Assembly (NCBI RefSeq): GCF_001956215.1
Contig: NZ_MRTQ01000029.1
Span: 1-58,073, forward strand
Reading direction: 5' to 3'
Length of the DNA stretch: 58,073 nt
Source of the DNA: Paenibacillus sp. FSL R5-0490
GTDB taxonomy: Bacteria > Bacillota > Bacilli > Bacillales > Cytobacillaceae
Shown piece by piece: positions 8,928 to 19,599 of this stretch. Position numbers and translations under genes: made by a program. The first letter of the stretch is position 1; each line of letters begins with the position of its first letter. A model generated the notes under the pieces. The model searched no databases, had not been told where the DNA came from, and was given only the letters and a program-made list of their open reading frames with translations.

Positions 8928-8956
8928 ATAATACCAGCCATTCCCATATACGTCAA
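8928..8956 (-). promoter_or_regulatory. abrB sigma-A promoter
   Basis: Minus-strand TTGACG (8956-8951), a 17-bp spacer and TATTAT (8933-8928). A weaker second promoter (TTGTCG-N16-TATAGA) lies nearer the gene and overlaps the Spo0A boxes. Confidence 0.85.
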
Positions 8957-9091
8957 TTACTTTATTTTGGTAGGGGGTAGAAAATTTTAGGAAACTCAAT
9001 GAAGTGTTGGTATAACTGAGATTTACGAAATAAAAGCCATTTTAAATAGGGATATGGAAAGAAGCTTCCAAAAATTAAATATATGACTCCT

Positions 9092-9106
9092 TTCGACATT
9101 TCGACA
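9092..9106. promoter_or_regulatory. Second pair of Spo0A boxes, upstream of metG
   Basis: TTCGACA occurs at 9092-9098 and 9100-9106; both are exact complements of TGTCGAA. They end five bases before the predicted metG -35, roughly -54 to -40 from the start site. The function is inferred from sequence only. Confidence 0.5.
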
Positions 9107-9110
9107 AAAT

Positions 9111-9139
9111 TCTACAAAAACCCATGCTATTACTATAAT
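9111..9139 (+). promoter_or_regulatory. Predicted metG promoter
   Basis: TCTACA (9111-9116), a 17-bp spacer and a consensus TATAAT (9134-9139). The -35 is weak (4 of 6), which would suit an activated promoter. It implies a metG leader of about 300 bases. Confidence 0.6.
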
Positions 9140-9328
9140 AATATTCGAAAGGCAGTTTCCTTTTTTAGGGATAGAAAATAAAAAATTTTTTATTAGAGAA
9201 AAATCCTGCCGTTCCTTTCTGCCTATTGGTTGCACAATTTCAAGTTTTTAGGTATATTTTGATGGTATAAGAGGTTATGCTGACGAATATAACTTCTTGT
9301 AAAATATTGATATAGCAGGCCCAATAAC

Positions 9329-9377
9329 GGCACGATTTTCTCATTAATACTCTCGTCCAAATGGGGCGGGATTTTTT
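9329..9377 (+). promoter_or_regulatory. Attenuator-like structure in the metG leader
   Basis: CTCGTCC (9352-9358) can pair with GGGCGGG (9364-9370) and is followed by ATTTTTT, a terminator. The same TCGTCC can instead pair with GGCACGA (9329-9335) with one bulge. The layout resembles the terminator and antiterminator of T-box leaders, but the UGGN sequence that binds the tRNA acceptor end is not clearly present (CGGC is seen), so a T-box call is not secure. Confidence 0.4.
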
Positions 9378-9433
9378 AGTATTAGACAGCCAAAAGCATA
9401 GCTGCATATAAGTATGCATCGATGTTTTCATAA

Positions 9434-11419
<1,986 letters not shown>

Positions 11420-11444
11420 TATTATTTATTTTCCTGTTAATCAT

Positions 11445-11492
11445 AAAAACATAGAAGTGTTAAGCGTATACCGTAAGCATTTCTATGTTTTT
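11445..11492 (+). terminator. metG terminator
   Basis: AAAAACATAGAA pairs with TTCTATGTTTTT around an internal loop, followed by further T. Confidence 0.82.
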
Positions 11493-11631
11493 TATTTTTG
11501 GAAAAAATTATTCTTGTAAAGTATTTATAGTTGGTTTATCTAATTGGAACCATTTTGACAGTAAAGTCATTTTGTTACATCACTGACATAATAGTAATAG
11601 AAAAATAATATGAAGGAAAAGGAGTTTTTTG

Positions 11632-12399
11632 ATGTTTTTCGACACACACGCACATCTTAATGCCGAACAATATAACGAAGATTTACAAGAGGTAATCGAC
11701 CGGGCCCTTAGTGAAGGAATTTCCAACATTGTGGTCGTCGGGTTTGACCGTCCAACCATTGAAAAAGCGATGGAGCTGACTGAAAAATACGATTTCATTT
11801 ATGCCAGTGTGGGATGGCATCCGGTTGATGCCATTGATATGACAGAGGAAGATTTGCTATGGATTGAAGAGCTTTCCAGCCATCCAAAAGTGGTGGCACT
11901 GGGAGAAATGGGCCTGGATTATTATTGGGACAAGTCTCCGAAGGATATTCAGCAGGAAGTCTTCCGAAAGCAGATCCGTCTGGCGAAAAAAGTGAAGCTT
12001 CCCATCGTCATCCATAACCGTGATGCTACAGCCGATATAGTCGAAATCCTCAAGGAAGAAGGAGCGGGAGAAGTGGGCGGAATCATGCATTGCTTCAGCG
12101 GCAGCCCGGAAATTGCCCAAGAATGTGTGGATATGAACTTCTACATTTCCCTTGGCGGTCCAGTGACCTTCAAAAACGCAAAAAAACCAAAGGAAGTAGC
12201 AGATGTTATTCCGCTTGAAAAGCTGTTGATTGAAACAGACTGCCCCTATCTGACCCCTCATCCGCACAGAGGAAAACGGAATGAACCCAGCTATGTCAAA
12301 TTGGTGGCAGAGCAGATTGCAGAAATAAAAGGACTTTCAACAGAAGAAGTTGCACAGGCAACCACAGAAAATGCAAAAAAATTATTCGGCATAAACTGA
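11632..12399 (+). CDS. yabD: TatD family metal-dependent hydrolase YabD
   Basis: A 255-residue TIM-barrel metallohydrolase. Metal ligands are seen in DTHAHLN (residues 4-10), GEMGLDYY, VIHNRDA, HCFSGS and ETDCPYLTPHPHRG. TatD proteins are DNA exonucleases or deoxyribonucleases linked to repair; activity of this one is inferred. The ATG at 11632 has AAGGAG eight bases upstream; an in-frame TTG lies three bases earlier. No terminator is evident after it. Confidence 0.92.
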   Translation: MFFDTHAHLNAEQYNEDLQEVIDRALSEGISNIVVVGFDRPTIEKAMELTEKYDFIYASVGWHPVDAIDMTEEDLLWIEELSSHPKVVALGEMGLDYYWDKSPKDIQQEVFRKQIRLAKKVKLPIVIHNRDATADIVEILKEEGAGEVGGIMHCFSGSPEIAQECVDMNFYISLGGPVTFKNAKKPKEVADVIPLEKLLIETDCPYLTPHPHRGKRNEPSYVKLVAEQIAEIKGLSTEEVAQATTENAKKLFGIN

Positions 12400-12573
12400 T
12401 AGCTCATTTTGTCGAAGCCTGTAGGAGCTTGTCCAAATCTTTTCTGATTCTAAAAAGTTCTACATGTCTCCTTCTTCTCATAGGATAACCATGTCGATAA
12501 GTCTCTCTTTCCTTTCATCCGGTTTTTTTGCATAATAGGAAATACGTTTACGGAAGTGTTTGCCAATTACTAG

Positions 12574-12595
12574 AAAAAAGGTGCTATTTTGCACC
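12574..12595 (-). terminator. Minus-strand terminator after the small ORF
   Basis: On the minus strand GGTGC, loop AAAATA, GCACC and then TTTTTT. The plus strand has no T run here, so it serves a minus-strand transcript ending just past the ORF at 12619-12849. Confidence 0.75.
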
Positions 12596-12618
12596 CCTGC
12601 TGGCCGAGCGGAGGGCGT

Positions 12619-12849
12619 TTACTGCTGATCGGGGATTGTGACAGATGGAGGGCCGGAAGCCTGAAGTCTTGAGTGGATTTTTGAAAATCGCTCCCGATTG
12701 CTGAGCGCCTGGTCAGCAGAATATATAGAATTTCCAGATCCGTGAAAAATTCCTAATTCAAAAAAAGAAGGATTTTTCACATGGATGTGGAAAAGTATTA
12801 ATCCAAGGCAAGCATGACTGAAAACAGGCATTTGCAAGAAGGCATGCAT
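12619..12849 (-). CDS. Small hypothetical protein between tatD and yabE
   Basis: An ORF of up to 76 codons on the minus strand. I do not recognise the family. Codon use in the second half looks coding-like, and the protein ends SRLQASGPPSVTIPDQQ. A clean Rho-independent terminator lies 24 bases past the stop. Against it, no convincing ribosome binding site precedes the ATG at 12849 or the internal candidates, and no clear promoter is visible. It could be a genuine short gene with another start, a decayed gene, or chance. The rest of the 620-bp tatD-yabE gap holds only the features listed here. Confidence 0.35.
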   Translation of the reverse strand: MHAFLQMPVFSHACLGLILFHIHVKNPSFFELGIFHGSGNSIYSADQALSNRERFSKIHSRLQASGPPSVTIPDQQ

Positions 12850-12893
12850 AGAAGGGGACTATCATTCATACATAGAGATAGAGTGCAGTTCTA

Positions 12894-12950
12894 AGAATAC
12901 AGGCAAAAAAGCCCAATGCCTGCATTCTTCCAGCCTTTCGGAAGCTGGAA
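12894..12950. repeat. Two adjacent inverted repeats upstream of the yabE promoter
   Basis: GAATaCAGGCA and TGCCTGcATTC form an imperfect inverted repeat (about 12895-12928). It is followed by TTCCAGC / GCTGGAA (12927-12950). Both end 12 bases before the yabE -35. They could be a protein-binding region or terminators; the sequence does not decide. Confidence 0.5.
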
Positions 12951-12961
12951 AATTGAAAGAG

Positions 12962-12990
12962 TTGACAGTCGGCAAGATACTCTATATAAT
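12962..12990 (+). promoter_or_regulatory. yabE promoter, consensus sigma-A
   Basis: TTGACA (12962-12967), exactly 17 bp, TATAAT (12985-12990): a full consensus match. The predicted start lies about 25 bases before the yabE start codon, which rules out the in-frame TTG at 12953 as the translation start. Confidence 0.9.
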
Positions 12991-13021
12991 CACTCCGAGA
13001 GAAAAGGAGGCGTTTTTCATC

Positions 13022-14227
13022 GTGATTCAAAACATGAAAAACCTGTTATCCAAGTCTTTGAGTAAAAAGAAATTGGCCATTTTTTCTGCTAGTTTAGTAG
13101 TTTTTGCTGCTGCCTGCGGTTTCATTGCATATGAAACGACAAAGAAAACAGTAGCACTGACGATAGACGGCCAAGAGAAAGTCATCAAAACGCATGCAGC
13201 AACGATTCAAGATATATTCGATGATCTAGATATTTCACTCCGCTCAGAAGATTATGTGTTTCCCTCGGTAAACACAGAGGTTAAGGACAATACAGAAATT
13301 GTCTATGAACCGGCTAAACAGGTGAAAGTTGTAACAGATAACGAGAAGAAAACGATTTGGACGGCTGCAAAGACAGTCGGGGACGTTTTAAAAGAACAGA
13401 ATATTACGCTGACTGAACATGATAAGGTTCAGCCAAAGCCAGAGGATACAGTTAAAAACAACCTGGAAATTCAAGTAGAGAAAGCATTCGCTTTAACGCT
13501 TAATAATGGCGGCAAAGAGAAGCAGGTTTGGTCAACTTCGACTACGGTCGCTGACTTTTTATCACAGCAGGGAATCAAGATCAATGATTTAGACCGCGTT
13601 GAACCAAAGTTGGAAGAGACAGTCAAAGCCAATGACAAAATAAAAGTCATTCGAGTTGAAAAAGTCACCGATGTAGTGGAAGAACCAATTAATTTCGCAG
13701 TTGTGACAAAGAAGGATAACAGCTTGACTAAAGGCACTGAAAAAGTGATGAATGCTGGAAAAAAAGGCCTTAAGACGAAAGAGTTTGAAGTCGTCCTGGA
13801 GAATGGCAAAGAAATTTCCAGAAAGCTGATCAGTGAAAAGCAAGTGAAGGAAAAGCAGGATAAAGTCGTTGCTGTCGGAACAAAGGTGGCTGCAGCAACA
13901 CAAGTCGTTTCCCGCGGAACAAGCAGCAAGGCAAGCGGTAAAGAAATTTATGTATCGTCAACTGCCTATACGGCTAATTGCAGCGGATGCTCAGGCAAAA
14001 CGGCTACCGGTTTGGACCTGCGTGCCAATCCGGGTGCTAAGGTCATAGCGGTTGATCCAAGTGTCATTCCCCTTGGAACGAAGGTCTATGTGGAAGGCTA
14101 TGGCTATGCCATTGCAGCTGATACAGGCGGCGCGATTAAAGGAAACAAAATTGATGTATTCTTCTCCTCCAAATCAGAAGCATACAAGTGGGGAAGAAAA
14201 ACGGTAAAAATTAAAATACTGAATTAA
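13022..14227 (+). CDS. yabE: YabE, DUF348/G5/3D-domain cell wall protein
   Basis: A 401-residue exported protein. An N-terminal membrane segment (about residues 17-35) is followed by three DUF348 ubiquitin-like repeats, each with a VxDxL pattern. A G5 domain (about 210-285) comes next, then a C-terminal 3D domain with the acidic motifs in YTANCSGCSG, VIAVDPSVIPLGT and AADTGGAIKGNKIDVFF. Relatives are Rpf/Sps-like muralytic enzymes acting on peptidoglycan. The GTG start is chosen because AAAGGAGGC lies about ten bases upstream. A terminator follows. Confidence 0.9.
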   Translation: MIQNMKNLLSKSLSKKKLAIFSASLVVFAAACGFIAYETTKKTVALTIDGQEKVIKTHAATIQDIFDDLDISLRSEDYVFPSVNTEVKDNTEIVYEPAKQVKVVTDNEKKTIWTAAKTVGDVLKEQNITLTEHDKVQPKPEDTVKNNLEIQVEKAFALTLNNGGKEKQVWSTSTTVADFLSQQGIKINDLDRVEPKLEETVKANDKIKVIRVEKVTDVVEEPINFAVVTKKDNSLTKGTEKVMNAGKKGLKTKEFEVVLENGKEISRKLISEKQVKEKQDKVVAVGTKVAAATQVVSRGTSSKASGKEIYVSSTAYTANCSGCSGKTATGLDLRANPGAKVIAVDPSVIPLGTKVYVEGYGYAIAADTGGAIKGNKIDVFFSSKSEAYKWGRKTVKIKILN

Positions 14228-14235
14228 ATTTTATG

Positions 14236-14262
14236 ATGCAGGGGCTTCCCCTGCATTTTTTA
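14236..14262 (+). terminator. yabE terminator
   Basis: Nine-bp stem ATGCAGGGG / CCCCTGCAT with loop CTT, followed by a T run. Confidence 0.92.
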
Positions 14263-14442
14263 TTTCATTGCAGAGAAGGTTAATGGATAACATTTTTCAT
14301 TTTCAAGCTGGTTCATATATAATAAGAACTATTCTTTATAAATATATTCTTCTTACATCTATTTAGACGAATTACATTACAGAAATGTTTCAAGTTTTTT
14401 TCAATTTTTTTATATTTTTTTACGGAATGCGAAGTCTTTAAT

Positions 14443-14768
14443 TTTGAACATTGATAATTGTCTAGCGCAAGCAGCCTGCCTCCTCGAGGTCACAAGCTTG
14501 TCTTGTTTCGGCTCCTAGGGACTCGGGGTCATAAGCCGTTTCCTTTCAGAAGGAAAAACGCCTTCTTACAGGAACCCTTTTATGCCTGTCGTCCCTGGGC
14601 AGTCGCCTCCACCTTTCGGGCAATCCTCCCAAAAAGGCAAAGAACGCCTTTCCGGGAGGCTCGTCTTTTGCTTGAGGCCCCCAGGATGGGGGTCATGCAG
14701 ACGTTGCCACAGGAGGTGGCGTTCTTAGTCTGCGTTCATTCGTGGGCAAGGCGCTTGCGCTTTTCTTA
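14443..14768 (+). repeat. Family I leader element, long composite copy at rnmV
   Basis: It opens with the family signature TTGAACATTGATAATTGTCTAGC and CTCGAG, and closes with GGCAAGGCGCTTGCGCTTTTCTTA. The interior is about 250 bp longer than in the short copies and contains several further hairpins, including a CCACAGGAGGTGG segment also seen in the spoVT copy. It ends directly at the rnmV ribosome binding site. It occupies most of the 550-bp yabE-rnmV gap; the remainder (about 14263-14442) is AT-rich with nothing I can name. Confidence 0.75.
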
Positions 14769-14777
14769 GGAGGAACC

Positions 14778-16209
<1,432 letters not shown>

Positions 16210-16244
16210 GGCTGTATTGGGCAGATAATTAAATTAGTCTTTGA

Positions 16245-16423
16245 GTTGATTGGAGCGGAGGGCACTTGACTCCTGCGGGAAGAGAGGGAAGTGTGAGACC
16301 CCGCAGGCGAAGCCGAGTAGGCTCGCATTCCTCCCCATGGGTTCGCTGCGTGCCTGGAGCGGAAATCAACCGGCTGAATTCATAAACCAAAAAATAGTCC
16401 TTGAAAAAGAGCCTTCATAAAAG
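16245..16423 (+). repeat. Family II intergenic repeat, copy 2
   Basis: Runs from GTTGATT (16245-16251) to AATCAAC (16364-16370), with GGAGCGGA near both ends and an internal GAGACCCCGCAGGCG. The trailing AAAGAGCCTTCATAAAAG is shared with copy 1 at 6371-6617. This copy lacks the nested insertion. It fills the space between rsmA and its terminator. Confidence 0.75.
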
Positions 16424-16427
16424 ACCA

Positions 16428-16457
16428 AGCCTGCTGTCTATACAGCGGGCTTTTTTT
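16428..16457 (+). terminator. rnmV-rsmA terminator
   Basis: Stem AGCCTGCTGT / ACAGCGGGCT with loop CTAT, then seven T. It lies just past the family II repeat. Confidence 0.9.
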
Positions 16458-16496
16458 CGCCCAAATGCCTATCTTCCCAACCGCCCTTTTCTACGC

Positions 16497-16524
16497 ACAT
16501 GTTCATAGTCAAATGCATAATTTA
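16497..16524 (+). promoter_or_regulatory. Sigma-K promoter of yabG
   Basis: AC (16497-16498), 17 bp, then CATAATTTA (16516-16524), matching the sigma-K pattern AC-N16/17-CATAnnnTA. B. subtilis yabG is a sigma-K gene. Confidence 0.75.
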
Positions 16525-16599
16525 TGACATAAATAATAAATCACAAACAAGAGCTTAGATGCAGACCGTGTTTACTCTCGGGAAATTGGAGTGACGACA

Positions 16600-17484
16600 T
16601 TGACTATAAATACGATGGATATCGTCGGAAGAATTTCGTATCATTGTGATATTTTATTCCGCGTGATTGATATTAAAGAACAGGGCGGCAAGAAAATTGC
16701 CATATTATTCGGAGAGGATATCCGTCTTGTAGCGGATGCTCCCTGTGAGGATTTAATCGTCATCAACCAGGCGCAGCGGATGAAGTTTGAACAGGAGTTC
16801 AGGTCACTTGAGGAACAGTCCTTCCAGCTATTCAGGCAGGATGTGGCTCTCTTGAGGGAGAAGCAGGAGTATGAAGTGACAGACGGCTACAGCAAGACGC
16901 TTAACTATTTTCAGATACCAGGCAGGGTGCTTCATCTGGATGGTGATCCTTCTTATTTAAAAAAATGCTTGAGTGTGTATGAAAAAATAGGCATACCCGT
17001 AACAGGGATCCATTGCAGTGAAAAGGAAATGCCGATGAAAATCGGACAGCTCATCGATCATTACAGACCGGATATCCTCGTTGTAACAGGTCATGATGCG
17101 TATTCAAAGGCAAAGGGAAAAAAATCCGATATCAATGCTTACAGGCACTCCAGGGAATTTGTGCAGGCGGTAAGGGAAGCGCGCAAAAAAGTACCGCATC
17201 TTGATCAGCTTGTCATTTTTGCCGGAGCATGCCAGTCACATTTCGAATCACTGATCCATGCTGGAGCCAACTTTGCCAGTTCTCCTTCCAGAGTGAATAT
17301 TCATGCCCTTGACCCTGTATACATTGTGGCGAAAGTCAGCCTCACACCATTTATGGAAAGAATCAATTTATGGGATATCTTAAGAAATACACTGACAGGT
17401 GAAAAGGGACTTGGAGGAATTGAAACCCGGGGAGTACTGAGAACAGGAATGCCATACAATGACGAAGAATTAAATGAATCTTAA
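16600..17484 (+). CDS. yabG: Sporulation-specific protease YabG
   Basis: A 294-residue coat-associated cysteine protease (peptidase U57) that trims several spore coat proteins in the mother cell. Conserved stretches include PGRVLHLDGDP, VTGHDAYSK, YRHSREFVQAVREARK, FAGACQSHFESLIHAGANFASSP and LGGIETRGVLRTGMPY. A TTG at 16600 is preferred: GGAG lies eight bases upstream and the N-terminal length then equals that of B. subtilis YabG. A GTG at 16591 abuts the ribosome binding site. It has its own sigma-K promoter. Confidence 0.95.
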   Translation: MTINTMDIVGRISYHCDILFRVIDIKEQGGKKIAILFGEDIRLVADAPCEDLIVINQAQRMKFEQEFRSLEEQSFQLFRQDVALLREKQEYEVTDGYSKTLNYFQIPGRVLHLDGDPSYLKKCLSVYEKIGIPVTGIHCSEKEMPMKIGQLIDHYRPDILVVTGHDAYSKAKGKKSDINAYRHSREFVQAVREARKKVPHLDQLVIFAGACQSHFESLIHAGANFASSPSRVNIHALDPVYIVAKVSLTPFMERINLWDILRNTLTGEKGLGGIETRGVLRTGMPYNDEELNES

Positions 17485-17489
17485 TGAGC

Positions 17490-17522
17490 GGGCCGTTTTT
17501 ATTATTTGCGGCTTGTTTTTTT
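17490..17522 (+). terminator. Probable yabG terminator
   Basis: A modest stem GGGCCG / CGGCTT (with G-U pairs) around a 13-base loop, then G and seven T. Confidence 0.55.
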
Positions 17523-17701
17523 ATGTTTGTTTGTAATAGGATATTTAGCATTTTTCGAGAAATTTCGCGAGGGGTCATTCGTCTATTTCCCAGGTAATGA
17601 ACGGCAAGCTTATAAGCTTTCTAAAACCGATACATAATCTTTTCCAATTAAGGCAATCCTAAAATTGTTGAAAATTAGAAGAAAAAGTAGAACAAAACAT
17701 A

Positions 17702-17731
17702 TTGACATTTAAATTTAAACACTGTTATAAT
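17702..17731 (+). promoter_or_regulatory. veg upstream promoter
   Basis: TTGACA (17702-17707), 18 bp, TATAAT (17726-17731): consensus hexamers in an AT-rich context. It is the first of two tandem promoters. Confidence 0.85.
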
Positions 17732-17743
17732 TTATATTTTTGT

Positions 17744-17772
17744 TTGACAGTATTGTGTCAGTGTGATATACT
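17744..17772 (+). promoter_or_regulatory. veg downstream promoter
   Basis: TTGACA (17744-17749), 17 bp, TATACT (17767-17772), with the gene's ribosome binding site about 10 bases downstream. B. subtilis veg is likewise driven by very strong vegetative promoters. Confidence 0.9.
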
Positions 17773-17793
17773 TAACATAGTGAGGTGGACCGA

Positions 17794-18057
17794 ATGGCAA
17801 AAACATTATCAGATATTAAAAAAGCTCTTGATTCAAATCTTGGGAAAAGGCTCCTGCTAAAAGCAAATGGCGGGCGCAGAAAGACCATTGAACGCTCAGG
17901 AGTTCTGGCCGAAACGTATCCTTCAGTATTTGTGATTGAGTTAGATCAGGATGAAAATGCATTTGAACGGGTATCTTACAGCTATGCGGATGTTTTAACA
18001 GAAACGGTTCAAATTACATTCTATGAAGATACATCAGGACAGGTTGCTTTAAGCTAA
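17794..18057 (+). CDS. veg: Veg protein
   Basis: An 87-residue small basic protein of the Veg family (DUF1021), recognised by [19 protein letters not shown] and [21 protein letters not shown]. In B. subtilis it is made abundantly in growth and stimulates biofilm gene expression by interfering with SinR. The ATG at 17794 has TGAGGTGG upstream; an in-frame GTG earlier lies inside the promoter region. Two strong tandem promoters and a terminator make it a single-gene unit. Confidence 0.96.
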   Translation: MAKTLSDIKKALDSNLGKRLLLKANGGRRKTIERSGVLAETYPSVFVIELDQDENAFERVSYSYADVLTETVQITFYEDTSGQVALS

Positions 18058-18075
18058 TAATATATATGACAGCGG

Positions 18076-18103
18076 GCGGTGAACAATTTGTTTACTGCTT
18101 TTT
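18076..18103 (+). terminator. veg terminator
   Basis: Nine-bp stem GCGGTGAAC / GTTTACTGC with loop AATTT, then TTTTT. Confidence 0.85.
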
Positions 18104-18115
18104 GTTTGCCCTTTT

Positions 18116-18146
18116 TCATAAAATAGCAGGACCCTTTCACATACTA
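18116..18146 (+). promoter_or_regulatory. Sigma-G promoter of sspF
   Basis: A -10 CATACTA (18140-18146) matches CATAnTA exactly. The -35 candidate TCATA (18116-18120) is weaker, with a spacer of 19 bp. Confidence 0.6.
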
Positions 18147-18175
18147 TACATACCGCAGTGCGAAAGGGGATGTTA

Positions 18176-18352
18176 ATGTTGGGCAGAAGACGCGGCGTTA
18201 TGTCAGATGGGTTAAAAGAAGAAATTGCGAAAGAGCTCGGCTTTTATGATGTGGTCCAAAAGGAAGGCTGGGGCGGCATCCGTGCGAAAGATGCCGGCAA
18301 TATGGTTAAGCGGGCCATCGAAATCGCACAGCAGAACCTTCTTAACAAATAG
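18176..18352 (+). CDS. sspF: Small acid-soluble spore protein SspF
   Basis: A 58-residue alpha/beta-type SASP-like protein: [51 protein letters not shown]. In the forespore such proteins coat DNA and protect it from damage. The second half holds the conserved EIAKELG and [10 protein letters not shown] segments, the latter typical of this class. The ATG at 18176 is favoured over the upstream GTG at 18158 because AAAGGGG lies just ahead. A sigma-G-like -10 and a strong terminator bracket it. Confidence 0.93.
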   Translation: MLGRRRGVMSDGLKEEIAKELGFYDVVQKEGWGGIRAKDAGNMVKRAIEIAQQNLLNK

Positions 18353-18394
18353 CATTCGCACAGAATATGTTTAAGCATTAATATGCACTGCGTC

Positions 18395-18420
18395 TGCCGA
18401 GGCTTATGCCTCGGCATTTC
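18395..18420 (+). terminator. sspF terminator
   Basis: Perfect nine-bp stem TGCCGAGGC / GCCTCGGCA with loop TTAT, then a T-rich tail. Confidence 0.9.
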
Positions 18421-18512
18421 TTCTTTCTAATAGCGATAACCTCTATATTCCAAGACACCTGAGCTTTTATGTTTATTTTGTGGTAAAATAGGACAAAAAA
18501 TGGAGACGCTCT

Positions 18513-18674
18513 ATGAGAAAAGCTTTAAGCCGCCGCTTATTGCCTAGTAAAATAAAGTCAATACTGAATGAAGGTATGGCTTTCCCTTCGAAACGAACCG
18601 GCAGGGCAAAGCACTTCGCTTGTGGAGCTGGACAGGAGTCCGATTCAAAGGAAAGAAGTAGGTGGAAATGTTGA
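18513..18674 (+). CDS. Candidate 53-residue ORF coupled to ispE
   Basis: ATG at 18513 has GGAG at 18502-18505 with ideal 7-base spacing. The ORF reads [15 protein letters not shown], then continues basic, and stops at 18672-18674, overlapping the ispE start region (TTGA). I do not recognise the family. It is arginine- and lysine-rich with no membrane segment. It could be a real small protein that couples translation into ispE, or only a leader peptide. Comparison across Bacillaceae would settle this. Confidence 0.45.
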   Translation: MRKALSRRLLPSKIKSILNEGMAFPSKRTGRAKHFACGAGQESDSKERSRWKC

Positions 18675-19540
18675 AGGTCATGGTTAAGGCGCCTGCTAAA
18701 ATCAATTTGTCATTAGATGTTTTACATAAACGGGAAGATGGCTATCATGAAGTGGAAATGATAATGACAACAATTGATTTAGCAGACCGCCTGGAATTAA
18801 CACTTTTAGATAAAGATGAGATCAGGATTATCTCTCATAACCGTTTTGTTCCGGATGATCAGCGGAATCTGGCATACCAGGCTGCGCACCTTCTTAAAGA
18901 ACGGTTTCAAGTAAAAAAAGGTGTGTCCATTACAATAGAAAAAATGATTCCGGTTGCGGCTGGCCTTGCCGGCGGCAGCAGTGACGCAGCAGCGGCCCTC
19001 AGAGGTCTTAACAAGCTGTGGGGTCTGGGGCTTTCATTGGATGAACTTGCTGAAATAGGGACGGAAATCGGTTCTGATGTTTCTTTTTGCGTATACGGAG
19101 GCACTGCATTAGCAACAGGAAGAGGAGAGAGAATTCAGGAGCTTCCTGCTCCTCCAACCTGCTGGGTCATACTTGCTAAGCCATTCATCGGCGTATCGAC
19201 AGCGGATGTATACAGGAGACTCGATGTAGAGCAGGTGCAGCATCCAAATACAGAAGGAATGATCGAAGCGATCAATTCCGGCAGCTATGATGACGTATGC
19301 CGGAACATGGGGAATGTTCTCGAGGATGTCACACTGAATATGCACCCCGAGGTCCTGCAAATAAAAGACCAGATGAAACGATTTGGTGCGGATGCTGTCC
19401 TGATGAGCGGCAGCGGACCAACCGTGTTTGGGCTTGTGCATCATGACTCAAGAATGCATCGGATTTATAATGGCCTTAGAGGTTTTTGCGACCAGGTTTT
19501 TGCGGTCAGAATGCTTGGAGAAAGACATAAGCTTGATTAA
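18671..19540 (+). CDS. ispE: 4-diphosphocytidyl-2-C-methyl-D-erythritol kinase
   Basis: A 289-residue GHMP kinase of the MEP isoprenoid pathway, phosphorylating CDP-ME. The N-terminal [12 protein letters not shown], the ATP loop [15 protein letters not shown] (near residue 95) and the C-terminal [11 protein letters not shown] are all present. Candidate starts are GTG 18662, ATG 18668 and TTG 18671. TTG 18671 gives the length of relatives and has AGGTGG five bases upstream, so I prefer it. It overlaps the stop of the small ORF before it. Confidence 0.95.
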   Translation: MKVMVKAPAKINLSLDVLHKREDGYHEVEMIMTTIDLADRLELTLLDKDEIRIISHNRFVPDDQRNLAYQAAHLLKERFQVKKGVSITIEKMIPVAAGLAGGSSDAAAALRGLNKLWGLGLSLDELAEIGTEIGSDVSFCVYGGTALATGRGERIQELPAPPTCWVILAKPFIGVSTADVYRRLDVEQVQHPNTEGMIEAINSGSYDDVCRNMGNVLEDVTLNMHPEVLQIKDQMKRFGADAVLMSGSGPTVFGLVHHDSRMHRIYNGLRGFCDQVFAVRMLGERHKLD

Positions 19541-19562
19541 ATCCGTATATTAGTGGTATATT
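19533..19562 (+). promoter_or_regulatory. purR promoter
   Basis: TTGATT (19533-19538), 18 bp, TATATT (19557-19562). The upstream PurBox fills much of the spacer. Confidence 0.7.
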
Positions 19563-19583
19563 ATCGTTAAAATATTCGGATTT
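19539..19583. promoter_or_regulatory. Inverted pair of PurBoxes at purR
   Basis: Plus-strand AAATCCGTATATT (19539-19551) and minus-strand AAATCCGAATATT (19583-19571) match AWWWCCGAACWWT at 11 and 12 of 13 positions. They face each other 19 bp apart and overlap the promoter, consistent with PurR repressing its own gene. Confidence 0.82.
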
Positions 19584-19599
19584 AAATGGGGGTTCCACA

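Noticed and set aside
9140..9377. T-box riboswitch upstream of metG
   Set aside because: The terminator geometry fits, but the conserved UGGN tRNA-binding sequence and clear stem I motifs were not found, so it is listed only as an attenuator-like structure.
12600..12720. Cyclic di-AMP (ydaO-type) riboswitch before yabE
   Set aside because: Paired CTGCTGA / TCAGCAG segments drew attention, but the conserved ydaO core was absent and the region lies upstream of the consensus yabE promoter, so it would not be in the leader.
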